The notes: generated by a model not told the origin, from the letters alone. DNA of 10,015 bases from Stereocaulon alpinum (GCA_018257865.1 JAEUBA010000320.1:1-10015), one strand, 5' to 3'; shown: positions 1 to 8,645, counted from the stretch's first letter. Made by a program: numbers and translations.

Positions 1-1
1 A

Positions 2-190
2 GATATAACTTTAGTATAAGGTTTAAAGTAATAGGAGCCTTTTAGTAAGCTTAGTCTTATAAGCGCTATATTAGCTAGTAAAGGAAAGAATAATATATAT
101 ATTAATAAAATATTATTTATTATCGACTCAGACGCTCTAATTTAGGAGTTAGGGTTTAAATATAAGCTAAGCGTAAGCTATTTAATTTAT
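2..190 (+). pseudogene. Possible retroelement aspartic-protease-like remnant
   Basis: Read with codons starting at 2 (frame 2), this stretch has few stops, all TAG or TAA. It contains a hydrophobic strand leading into I-I-D-S-D-A-L at about 119-139. That resembles the D-S/T-G-A active-site turn of Ty3/gypsy-type proteases, usually preceded by such a hydrophobic strand. The G is replaced by D, and that change (GGC to GAC after a non-T base) is not the usual RIP context, so the match is imperfect. No reverse transcriptase or integrase signature follows; downstream sequence continues in another frame after the tandem repeat. The fragment starts outside the window. It could equally be a chance match in biased sequence or part of the unknown protein downstream. 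Confidence 0.22.
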
Positions 191-518
191 TAAATAAAGG
201 GGGATAGCTACTTAAAAGTTAAGTAGCTAGGCCTACGCTTAATATAGATATTATATAGGGAAGAGCCTCCTACGAGTTAAATAATATAAAGTATTAGATA
301 TTATTCGAGTCGGGTAACTCTCGATATTAAGTTAAATAGTACTTAATATACTTATAAATAAAGGGGGAAATCTACTTAAAAGTTAAGTAGCTAAGCCCGC
401 GCTTAATATAGATATTATATAGGGAATAGCCTCCTATAAGTTAAATAATATTAAGTATTAGATACTATTTAAGTTAGGTAACTCTTAATATTAAGTCGAA
501 TAGTACTTAATATACTTA
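191..518 (+). repeat. 164-bp tandem duplication, two copies
   Basis: Copy 1 is 191-354 and copy 2 is 355-518, aligned without gaps. By direct comparison 18 of 164 positions differ (about 89% identity). Twelve of the 18 are six adjacent pairs in which one copy has CG and the other TA; four have CG in copy 1 and two in copy 2. Each copy can be read as coding: copy 1 with codons from 193 and copy 2 with codons from 357, giving related peptides starting N-K-G-G. The unit is not a multiple of three (164 = 3 x 54 + 2), so the duplication shifts the reading frame. Copy 2 runs directly into the long frame 0 remnant downstream. Confidence 0.9.
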
Positions 519-1992
519 GCGTTTAAGTTGGATATTACTTATTATATATTAATCCTAAGTAGGCCTAGTAGTTTAGAATTATTCTTTATATATTCTATAT
601 TACCCTTTTAATCCTTTCTAATATACTTATCTCTTACTACTAATATATTAGTTAATACTCTATCTTATATATATATACCTACTATAGAATACTAGTATAA
701 GGCGCTAGCTATCGCTGCTACTATTTCCCCCTCCTTTTAAGCCTCTTTACCTTCTACTAAATTCTATAATAATACTAACCCTAGGAATTAGATAGTCTCG
801 GTTATTTCGCGTAGCCTTATAGTTGAATAGGCCTACTATAAGGAGATTTAAATAGTATTAAAGAAAGAGATAGAAAGGAGATATATTATTAGTACGTCTC
901 TAAGGATACCGGAGAACTAAGCTAAACTTAGTAAGGCCTTATAGTAGCTAGAAATAGTATTTCCCTCTATTTTTATACCTATAATCCCCTAATACTAGCT
1001 AGAGAGTTATAAATTAAGTATAGCTAGAAAGATTAATAATACCTATAATTACTATTATAATTATAGAAGGTATATTATATAGTCTTACTTTATAGATAGT
1101 ACTCTATCTATAATATATCTACTTACCTTTAGTAAAATAGGATTCTATATCTAGTTAATAGAGATAATAGCGGATACGCTTTTCTTTACCTTTAATATTA
1201 TTAAGGAGAAAAAACCTCTAGCTAGTATTACCTTAAATAAGCTTAAATTTAGAATATTTAAAGAGGTCTTATATAAGGATAGTATCTATAATAGCTTAAC
1301 AGACCAAATTTTTTATTATATTAGTAAAAATAATATCGAAGTTAATTACGCCCGCAAATTTAAGGCGGCTGCCTTATAGATATATAATAGAGGTAAGAAT
1401 CCTATCTTATTTTATATTAAGGCGTATATATAAGGTATTATATATTTTACCCTTTACTTTAATCGCGCTCCTACTAATTATACTCTAGTAAAACGGCGGG
1501 CCTATATAAAATATTAAATAATAAGTATACCTTATATCCGTTTCCGTAGTATATTAGTAAACTTAGTTAATTATAATATACTAATACTACTAAGTCCTAT
1601 ACTCTAGTATTCTTCTTCTCTCTAACTTAGTAAAGAATACTTAACTTCTTCCTCCTTTATTTATACTATTATTATTCTTCTTATTATAGACGCGTTAGAA
1701 TTATTTATAATACTATCTAATATAGCTAGTCCTTCTTAGATTAACCCTTATATTAATATAACGCTAAAGCCTACGCTAACTAAGGCTAATATAAGCCTAG
1801 AGATTAGCTAGTTAGTAACTTAGGATCTAAAGCTTATAATATTCTTTCTAAGACTAACTTATAATACTTTCTATAACTAAAGGATTAACTTAGGATTACT
1901 AGAATTCTTAGATACTATATAGATAATTACTAGCTTTTTTAATAGACTAAAGGAGTTACCGCTAATCCTTTTTAAATTAACTCTTAAGTTAA
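516..1992 (+). pseudogene. RIP-degraded long coding remnant, function unknown
   Basis: Codons at positions divisible by three keep a protein-like frame across about 1.45 kb. Between about 1080 and 1740 there are only seven in-frame stops in roughly 220 codons, all TAA or TAG, while the other two forward frames are full of stops. The frame probably continues upstream into copy 2 of the tandem repeat (from 357). Lys, Arg, Glu, Tyr and Leu are spread as in a soluble protein; many Tyr, Ile and Thr are likely RIPed His/Cys, Met/Val and Ala. A pocket at 1300-1371 keeps three CA and one TG. I do not recognise the family. The frame is lost near 1990 and coding appears to continue two bases out of phase from 1979, so an indel, duplication or intron lies there. 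No start codon can be assigned because ATG is destroyed. Confidence 0.5.
1741..1790 (+). repeat. 50-bp dispersed direct repeat, copy A
   Basis: This stretch matches 1977-2026 at 45 of 50 positions with no gap (236-bp offset). Read with codons from 1743 it encodes N-I-T-L-K-P-T-L-T-K-A-N in the frame of the upstream coding remnant. Confidence 0.75.
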
Positions 1993-2026
1993 TATAACGC
2001 TAGAGTCTACGCTAACTAAGGCTAAT
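1977..2026 (+). repeat. 50-bp dispersed direct repeat, copy B
   Basis: Second copy of the repeat at 1741-1790. Read with codons from 1979 it encodes N-I-T-L-E-S-T-L-T-K-A-N. The 236-bp spacing is not a multiple of three, so the same peptide lies in a different frame from copy A. This is the point where the coding remnant changes frame. Confidence 0.75.
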
Positions 2027-2707
2027 TTCTATATACTTATTAGTAAGCTAAAGTCTAATAGTCTAACTAGAATCCTATAGAACTTCCCTAATATCTATAG
2101 AGGCTTATAATATAGTAATAGTTTATTTAGTACCCTCTATTAAGTACTTAAAGACCGCCTATAGGGTACCGCTATTTAGGGCGGAAATCTTTAAGGTTTT
2201 AGCTAGGACCTTACTAAGGTCCTTAATACTATTACTACTAACTTTAATCTACCCGACTATATACTACCTTATAGAGATAAAGTAATACGTATACTTATAA
2301 GATTACTTAATAAAGTATTTAGAGTAGCTAACTAATATATTAGTAAATAACCTTTAGAGAAGTCTTATAACTCGTTTAGTTTAAAAAAGTATAGATATAA
2401 TAATACCTATACTAAGTAACCTAATTATACTAAACTATTCTTTATACTAGCTTTAGTCTTAGATAATACCTACCCGCCTTATATTATCCTTAGAATTAGT
2501 TATACACTTAATAATAAATTCTATCTTATCCTACTATAGTATATTATATATAATACTTTACTTACTAACGCTAACTAGCTTTAGGACTAGCTTAGTTATA
2601 ATACTCTAATCCGGTTCTTAGTATCTAAGAAATTCTAGACTATTAAAGATAATACTTAGGGGAGTACCCTTATCTATATAGCTAATAGGATTATAGAGAT
2701 TGATTGA
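1979..2707 (+). pseudogene. RIP-degraded coding remnant, continuation of unknown protein
   Basis: Codons starting at 1979 (frame 2) stay protein-like for about 240 codons, with stops that are TAA or TAG and fit former Gln or Trp. The centre (about 2210-2480) is the clearest, with several stretches of 20 or more sense codons and a plausible mix of charged and hydrophobic residues, for example L-P-D-Y-I-L-P-Y-R-D-K near 2248. A TGA at 2705-2707 ends the frame. TGA is not a standard RIP product of Gln or Trp codons, so this may be the true stop, though CGA to TGA cannot be excluded. The end coincides with the loss of the RIP signature. It shares the 50-bp repeat with the upstream remnant, so both probably belong to one gene. 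No family recognised. Confidence 0.5.
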
Positions 2708-3900
2708 TTGGTTTATACGCCTATTCTAGTATCTATATATACTAATAAGGGTGTTCTATTACATTATTTATGAAACTAGTAGATAGTACACGTAGTATAC
2801 CTTTCCTAGCCGTAAGAGAAACTATAGTATAGTGCCTAGATAAAAACTCCCGCTTATCCTTAACAATATAATTGCTTTTAGTCTAGGGATTATACCCTAG
2901 GCCTCCTTAACACCGGTAACTCTTAACTATATTCTTTAATATTATACTGAGCGCTCTATAATATTATTTCTAATACTAACTATAATATACGCCCTTCGTA
3001 CTATACTTAGCTCTTAAGGACCCTACTATATTCTTTTATATCCTTTAACTTTATTATAGCGCTGAGCGCCCTATAACTTTCTTTAACCTTTACTATGTTA
3101 ATACGGGGGGGGGGGGAGGAGGGGGTATATAGCCGTCCCGTAAGGGTTCGAGTTATTAGCGCTGATTAGTAGTATTCATTAGTATCCGTAGTAGTACCGG
3201 ATTTAGCTGTTCGGTGGTTTGCTAGTTAAGGATGCGAGAAAGGGGGGAAGCTATATATACCGCCTAGGAGGCCTATACTCGTATAAAGAATTAGATAGTA
3301 TAATATCCCGCCGGTTGTATTAGATAGTACTTACTTCTATCCTTATATACTTTGCTTTAGGGGGGAGCTAACCCTTCAGCTTATAATTATAGTTATACGG
3401 CGCCGCTTACACTAAAGGCTCGCCTAGCTACTTAGATAGGGGCCGTCCTTTTCTAAAATACGCCTTCTAATTTATAACTTAGTATATCCTTCTCTTAGTC
3501 CTGTATACCTATAACCCCAGCCTTCCCTTAGGATAGACTGCGCGTTAGTCTTAACTAGTAGATACGTATCGAGCGCACGTAGATATTAGATTTTTTGAAT
3601 TAACGGCTAGGTAGGTGTTGCCTATACTCTTCACTTATTAGGCTGAGATACTATACCTAATACCAATTCTTGCTGTCTAGTCTCGATCGTAGGGGAGGTA
3701 TAATAGTTATAGTAGAGTTAGGGTAGGTGTTATCGCGTTGCCCGAAAAACTCTATACAGAGTTCTTAGTAACTACGCGACGTCTTAATATCATTCAACCT
3801 GTAATATATTAGGGGAGATATCTCAGCTCTGAATAGGTATTCAGGTTCGTAGCTAGTACCGCGTACAGGTGTGTCTCTATCGCTGGCCACTAGTTATATT
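2708..3900. other. Weakly RIPed, apparently non-coding island
   Basis: CA and TG reappear here (about seven TG and three CA in 2701-2880), so this 1.2 kb has seen little RIP, or is unique sequence between repeats. I find no long frame on either strand. It holds a G-rich tract (3105-3125), an 11-bp direct repeat (3290-3300 and 3319-3329), a small hairpin with 6-bp arms (3748-3753 and 3758-3763), and two diverged stretches sharing a GAGCGCYCTATAA core (near 2950 and 3064). No tRNA, rRNA or terminal repeat is recognisable. RIP depletion resumes at about 3895. Confidence 0.6.
3105..3125 (+). repeat. G-rich tract
   Basis: Twelve consecutive G, then A, GG, A and five G. It sits in the weakly RIPed island. 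Long G runs can fold into quadruplexes and are prone to length change and sequencing error. A shorter G-rich stretch lies at 8780-8800 just upstream of the LINE ORF1. Confidence 0.85.
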
Positions 3901-3960
3901 TACTAGCTCTCCTATTATTATATATATTCTAGCGGTAGTAAGTTTATATCTCCTCTACTA

Positions 3961-5010
3961 TTCCGCCTTAACTATATACTAACCTTATTTTAGTAGTTTA
4001 AAAAGTATTTTCCTAGTAAATAGCTATAGTATAGCTTAACTATATATTCTAAGAAGCGAGATAAATTATTTATATAGATATACTAATAAGGAAATTATAA
4101 TTATTTTATTCCCCCCTTACCTATACCTCTAGAAGTGTAAATATAGATATAGACTAGATATAGTACTATAGGATTTAATACTTTAGGTAGGTTAATTAAT
4201 AATAATAGTAAAGATAGAAGGTATAAATTTAAGGACTAGTTTAAATACTATAAATAGTAGACCCTATTATTTAAATTAGAGAGTATAGAGAAACTATACT
4301 ATTTAACTTAAAACTACTAATATAATATTTATATCTTAGAATCGTACTATAAAGACCTAGCTAATACTACCTACTACTTTCCCTAACCTAAATTAGTTAT
4401 CTCTAATAAATTTAAATACTATCGCTACTATAGAGGATATAGTTCCGCTAGCTTAATATATATCTACTAGTAGAGATTCTCTTTATAGGACGTCTTATAA
4501 ACGGAAGGAGGTATCTAATTATTATTAACTAAGTTAAAGAACTAATTTAATCGGTTAAGCTAATAATATAACTCTATATTATACCTATATAACTTAAGAG
4601 CCGGCGGTAAAGTATATATTATTAATATACTATAGCGAATCTAGTAAGTCCGGCTCCGTATATATTTATTAATAGATACTTAAGTAGGTAGTATCTAAGG
4701 TCTTAAGGTCCTAGGCTAATAGGGTAGAGGCAGTATATACTTATTAAGAATATAGATAAAATAGTAATATTCGTCTTATATAGGGGAACTATAGCTAGAG
4801 GTATAGTTATAGTAGTAACTATTCGAAAAGGTAGGAAAATTTCGTTTAACTTAGATAGAATTTTATCTAAGTTAGATAGAAGTTAGTCCGACTTAGCTAA
4901 GTTTCTATTTAACTTAGTTAATAGACTCTAAGCTAATTTAATATTAATTAAAATAATATAATAATAATATACTAAAGAAGCCTCCCCTTTCTAAAAAACT
5001 TCGCCTTCTT
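3961..5010 (+). pseudogene. RIP-degraded coding remnant, function unknown
   Basis: Codons at positions equal to 1 modulo 3 give the most protein-like reading from about 3961 to 5010. Clear stretches are at 4190-4260, 4320-4470 and 4560-4720, including L-R-A-G-G-K-V-Y-I-I near 4585. Most stops are TAA or TAG. Around 4405-4455 a cluster of Tyr codons (TAT or TAC, likely RIPed Cys or His) surrounds R-G-Y-S-S-A-S-L, which could once have been a metal-binding Cys/His cluster; this is speculation. The stretch 4846-4920 encodes recurring L-T-Q/L-S-Q motifs from the AACTTAG-rich segment. The family is not recognised. The frame passes to frame 2 near 5010-5050, by indel or intron. Confidence 0.42.
4846..4920. 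repeat. AACTTAG inverted-repeat cluster
   Basis: Five occurrences of one 6-7-base core lie within 75 bp, alternating in orientation: AACTTAG at 4848, CTAAGTT at 4867, ACTTAG at 4891, CTAAGTT at 4897 and AACTTAG at 4911. Two structures follow: a hairpin with perfect 10-bp arms (4848-4857 and 4864-4873, 6-base loop) and a perfect 12-bp palindrome (4891-4902). In the coding frame the cores read as recurring Leu-Thr/Ser-Gln, so the repetition may be protein-level as well as DNA-level. Confidence 0.7.
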
Positions 5011-5041
5011 CCCTAAAGACCTCGCCTATTTAACTACCTAT

Positions 5042-5630
5042 AGCTAGCTATATTATTATAGATAATACTCCTTAATAACCTTATACTACCTTATTACTAG
5101 CGAAGACCCTTATATATATTAAATAGATAATAAAAATCTTCTAATAATAGCTAAGATAAAGGTAGAATAAGTAGTAGCTACTAGAAAAGCTTAGGAGACT
5201 AAAGCGAATAAGCGAAAGGTACGCTTTAAACTAAGTAACTTATTCTAAGTATTAATATATTAGTAGATTAAGGCTATTAAAGAAAAGTAGTTAAGGCCTA
5301 AGAGAAGTACTAAAGAGAGTAATAGAGTAGTAGAGCCTAGGAAATATTAAAGATATAATAGTAACCTTAGTAAGGATACCTCTAAATAAATATATAAAGA
5401 AGAGGTCTCTTTAAAGATAACTAGTATTAATAATATTAATATACTCTCTAATAACCTTATAACTAGCCCTATAAAGAAACTAGTACCTACTATTATTATA
5501 GGTATATAACTTTCCTCTACTCCTATATTTAGTCCGTTAGATAACTTTATATTTAGGAGATAGAAAAGATAGGCTTTTATATAATAAATTAGACCTCCGT
5601 TATAAGTATAATTAGTATATAATAATAGAT
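5042..5630 (+). pseudogene. RIP-degraded basic coding remnant
   Basis: Codons from 5042 (2 modulo 3) are clearly the best frame; the other two frames have a stop every few codons in 5041-5400. The peptide is Lys/Arg-rich around 5200-5350 (for example T-K-A-N-K-R-K-V-R-F-K near 5201), then Ser/Asn/Thr/Pro-rich at 5385-5540, as in a disordered, nuclear-type linker. Stops are TAA or TAG. It probably continues the remnant ending near 5010 and leads into the frame that starts near 5641, each change being an indel or intron. No family recognised. Confidence 0.42.
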
Positions 5631-5640
5631 ATAACCTATT

Positions 5641-6850
5641 AATTATATAGTATAAACTAACGTAGCTGTCGACGTCTAAGATTAATACTATATTATAAAG
5701 TAATATAAGTATTACCTAAAAGAAGACTATAAGTTACCTATTAATATTATATATATATTTAATACGCTAATATAGAAAGAAGGAAATAATATAGAACTAT
5801 ACTATAAAATAAGGTCCTTAGGGGAATACTAATACTAGGAACTACTAACGCAGCTTAGTAAATAATAAATTAGAGATATATATTTATTAAATATAGCTAA
5901 AACAGCTGATAGTATAGGGATAATAATACCGAATATCTTTATATATAGAGTAGAATAGCTAGCGTGCTAGATAATCTACTTAGATACCCTAATAAATAAT
6001 AACCGATAGGTTTAAATATACTAGTAGGAAATATTAAAAATCGAGAGAGAATATAATTAGTAGACGGAAGGATAGATTAATAGTATATATACCTTAGTAT
6101 ATAGGTCTTATACTAACTAATTATTATAGTCGGTATAATATAAGCAGCGATAGCTAACCTATACTATACTACCTATATAGCGCAAGCGGCCGAATTCTAG
6201 TACTACGACTATAGGACGATTATTTAATCCTAATAATTAAGTTCTATTATCTAAAAGGATATAGCCTAGACTATTATTAACTTCGTTACCTATACCTATA
6301 TATATATCTAATATTAAACCTAAAGATAAATATAAGGAGGCGGCTATAGAGGAGGCGGCGGGACCTATTACTTAGGGTAGTTTTAGGCGTTACTAAGTAT
6401 AAAGATACTATTCCTTACGGGAATATTAATATATCTTCTATATAATAAAGCCTATATTTATCTTTAAGATTATAAGTAGTAATAATACTAATAGCTTATT
6501 ACTATAGCTAGAATAAGACCTAGTAGCTCTAAGTAACCTTATAATAAGAATATAGAGAGAATAGAAGGCTAAGCTCTAAAGGATAAAGGGGCCTTAAGTT
6601 ATTAGTAATCTAGATACCTCTAGTAATATACTAACTCTTAAAGAAGCTTATAAGGTTAATACTCCTAAACCCCTACCTATTTATCTAATACTATATATTA
6701 GCTAATATTTTCGCAGCTTCTAGATAGCCTAAGCGAATTTAGAAGTTTTATAATAAGGAGAATAAGATTAACTATTAAAATAGTAGTAGAATAGCTATAC
6801 TAAATAATTAAGGATTAGAAGAATATTATATTAAACCTACTATTTAATAT
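5641..6850 (+). pseudogene. RIP-degraded ~400-codon coding remnant
   Basis: Codons from 5641 (1 modulo 3) stay coherent for about 400 codons with roughly one TAA or TAG every nine codons, lower than in the neighbouring frames. Adjacent TAA/TAG runs (for example 6781-6789) suggest Gln-rich tracts. Recognisable protein-like blocks are at 5700-5770, 5880-5945, 6180-6225, 6290-6365 and 6600-6700. An Ala/Glu-rich E-A-A-I-E-E-A-A lies near 6337. No catalytic motif or domain is visible. It sits between remnants in frames 2 and 0 and may be a middle exon or part of one large gene spanning 3961-8213. Confidence 0.42.
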
Positions 6851-6879
6851 ATAATTTACTTTCGTAGATCTAGAGAAAG

Positions 6880-6996
6880 GTATAAGTATTCTTCTTTCCT
6901 AAATAAGAACGAAATATATAGCTAATAGGTCTAAGATAAGGGTCGTTTTCTAGTACTAGTAATTATAATAAGTCTATATTATATTTTCTTTTTCAG
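6880..6996 (+). other. Candidate relict intron
   Basis: A GTATAAGT at 6880 could be a decayed 5' splice site. A pyrimidine-rich run ending in TTTTTCAG at 6989-6996 looks like a fungal 3' splice site, and a CTAAT at about 6922 could be a branch site. The 117-nt length fits fungal introns. The CA of the CAG is one of the few left in this RIPed block. Against it, 117 is a multiple of three, so splicing alone does not explain the change from frame 1 to frame 0 downstream, and frame 2 reads openly across the site. Confidence 0.2.
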
Positions 6997-7079
6997 TATA
7001 ATAAGCGGTATTAGACTTAGGTATAAAAGTATAGATCTATAGAAACCTTTACCCGCTAGTGCTATTATTTTCGTTATAA

Positions 7080-8213
7080 TAGCGCTTTATTATATATTCG
7101 AAGAATACGAATATAGCTCCTATAGGATTAAGAGATAGGACGGTATATTAGTTAGTAGTAAGTTAACCTAATACTTAAAGAATAACCTATAAGCTGATAA
7201 AACCTTAAGCTATATACGAATATATAAGAAACGTATAGTATAATATAGGTAATTTTAGAAAGTAGATAGTTATAGGAATACTTTATTATTAAATAATAGA
7301 CTACTATTATATAAATAGGTAGGGTAAGAACCGTCGACTACTAGTTACTAATATATTTAAGAATTCCCTAGAAGATCTAAAGAATCAACCGGACTTTTAG
7401 AGCGTTTTAGAGGAGTTAGGAATAAATAATACTAGTATAATAAGCTAAAAAGAAGAGTATAGAAGAGATAAAGAATATATAGTATATATAAGATATAATT
7501 ATAGGTATATATTATTAGCTAATACTAAAATTAAGACTAAAGAATTATTTAATAATAGGCGTCTTAACAAGACTAATTTAGAGTTTAGAAATAATAATAG
7601 TTTTTTAGCTTCCCTTACCTATAGTTATAACTTAACGGATATAATAGAAATCCGAGTATTTTTAATATAGGACTTTAAGCGTATACGTAAGGAGGCCGGC
7701 CTATAAATAAGTAAGGAGCTTTAGGAAGAGAATCGTATTATAGATATAAAAGAGTAGAGTAAGTTAGTAGAAAGGTAGATTATAGATAATAAAATAGTAT
7801 ATTTAAATATTACTTTAATAGGAGAAGAACTTAAGGAGTAGGCTACTAAGGATACTATAAAGGGGATAGAGGATAGATTAATAGAGTATAAAGCTTAGGC
7901 GGGAGGAAGCCTAATAGAATTAAGCTATTAGTAATCGAATATATAGCTATTAAATATATAATATAAAAGTAATTATTATATAGCTTAGATAATACTGCCT
8001 ATAGGTCTAATCTAAATATCTAACTTAAATATACCTACTATAGTAGAGGATATATCCGAACTATCTAACTTAAATAAACCTACTATAGCGGAGGATATAT
8101 CTAAACTATCTAACTCGAATAAACCTACTATAGTAGAGGATATATTTAAACTATCTAACTTAGACGACTTCCCTATTACTAATATTATCGATATACTAGC
8201 TGAGCGTATATAA
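7080..8213 (+). pseudogene. RIP-degraded coding remnant with C-terminal 15-residue repeats
   Basis: Codons divisible by three give a convincing protein from about 7440 to 8213 (about one TAA or TAG per 13 codons), with highly charged blocks such as F-K-R-I-R-K-E-A-G-L at about 7674 and G-E-E-L-K-E at 7821. Frame 0 can be followed back to about 7080, but between 7000 and 7400 frame 2 is almost as good, so the upstream limit is uncertain. The C-terminus carries three 15-residue repeats around K-P-T-I-A-E-D-I, then an acidic tail ending at TAA 8211-8213 (real stop or former CAA). The end lies close to where TG and CA reappear (about 8201). The family is unrecognised. It may be the 3' part of one gene starting near 3961. 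Confidence 0.5.
8016..8150 (+). repeat. Three 45-bp in-frame tandem repeats
   Basis: Units are 8016-8060, 8061-8105 and 8106-8150, followed by a partial unit to about 8164. Copies 1 and 2 match at 39 of 45 positions and copies 2 and 3 at 40 of 45. Four of the differences are paired CG/TA switches. The unit is exactly 15 codons and keeps the frame of the surrounding remnant, so it is a protein repeat, not a spacer array. Confidence 0.88.
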
Positions 8214-8354
8214 TTCGTATTCTAGAAGGATTACGCGATTGCTACGTTAGTTTAGTAAAGTAACTATTAATACTAACGTTATAGATACTTAGTATAGTAA
8301 TTTGAGGTTACGAATACTACTATTATTTACCTTAAGTTGCTAATTTGGCTGATT

Positions 8355-8390
8355 TCAGGGTCCGCAATTAATATAGGATATAGACCCTGA
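8355..8390. repeat. Inverted repeat TCAGGGTC / GACCCTGA
   Basis: Perfect 8-bp arms at 8355-8362 and 8383-8390 surround a 20-base loop. Outside the arms, GCT (8348-8350) and AGC (8394-8396) can also pair across an internal loop. The arms begin with CAGGG, which resembles hAT-type transposon ends, but I see no matching 8-bp flanking duplication and no transposase. Confidence 0.6.
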
Positions 8391-8623
8391 TTTAGCTGGG
8401 GCCTACTGATAGCGCAAAACTAGCTATAAGGCTAATAACATAATCTTTTAGGAAAGCGTTAGGCTAACTACCTCCTATAGTAATCCTAACGTCTTATAAG
8501 CCTTCCGCCCTACTTCTATATACTATCCTATACCTATAAGTAGCTGAGTAGGTTATAATTCTACCCCGCTATTATATAGTCTAGGTCTCCGCCCTAGCTA
8601 GCGGTAGGTAAGGCCCGCCTATA

Positions 8624-8645
8624 ATATATACCTATAGGTATATAT
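8624..8645. repeat. 22-bp perfect palindrome
   Basis: The palindrome is centred between 8634 and 8635 on CCTATAGG, with alternating AT arms. It could cruciform or act as a dyad binding site; in TA-rich sequence a chance origin is possible. Confidence 0.6.

Larger units (their letters stand above)
1..2700. other. Heavily RIP-mutated block 1
   Basis: CpA and TpG are almost completely missing: only one CA (129-130) and one TG (529-530) occur in the first 540 bases, while TpA dominates and CpG, CpT and CpC survive. This is the known signature of fungal repeat-induced point mutation, which converts C to T in CpA on both strands of duplicated DNA. The block contains the protease-like remnant, the 164-bp tandem repeat and two long coding remnants described separately. 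The depletion stops abruptly at about 2697-2710. Confidence 0.9.

Noticed and set aside
119..139. Firm call of a Ty3/gypsy pol gene
   Set aside because: Only a D-S-D-A turn is seen; no reverse transcriptase, RNase H or integrase motif follows in any frame.
666..677. TA microsatellite
   Set aside because: Short TA runs are expected everywhere when CA and TG are converted to TA.
3748..3763. Terminator-like hairpin
   Set aside because: Arms of only 6 bp with no T tract, in non-coding eukaryote-like sequence; easily due to chance.
2708..3900. LTR pair or solo LTR in the island
   Set aside because: No TG...CA bounded direct repeats or primer-binding site could be matched within the window.
7000..7400. 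Separate membrane protein in frame 2
   Set aside because: The hydrophobic appearance comes from ATA, TTA and CTA codons created by RIP; frame 0 is about equally open, so no separate gene is called.
8016..8150. CRISPR-like array
   Set aside because: The 45-bp units abut without spacers, are diverged and keep a coding frame; the genome is fungal in character.
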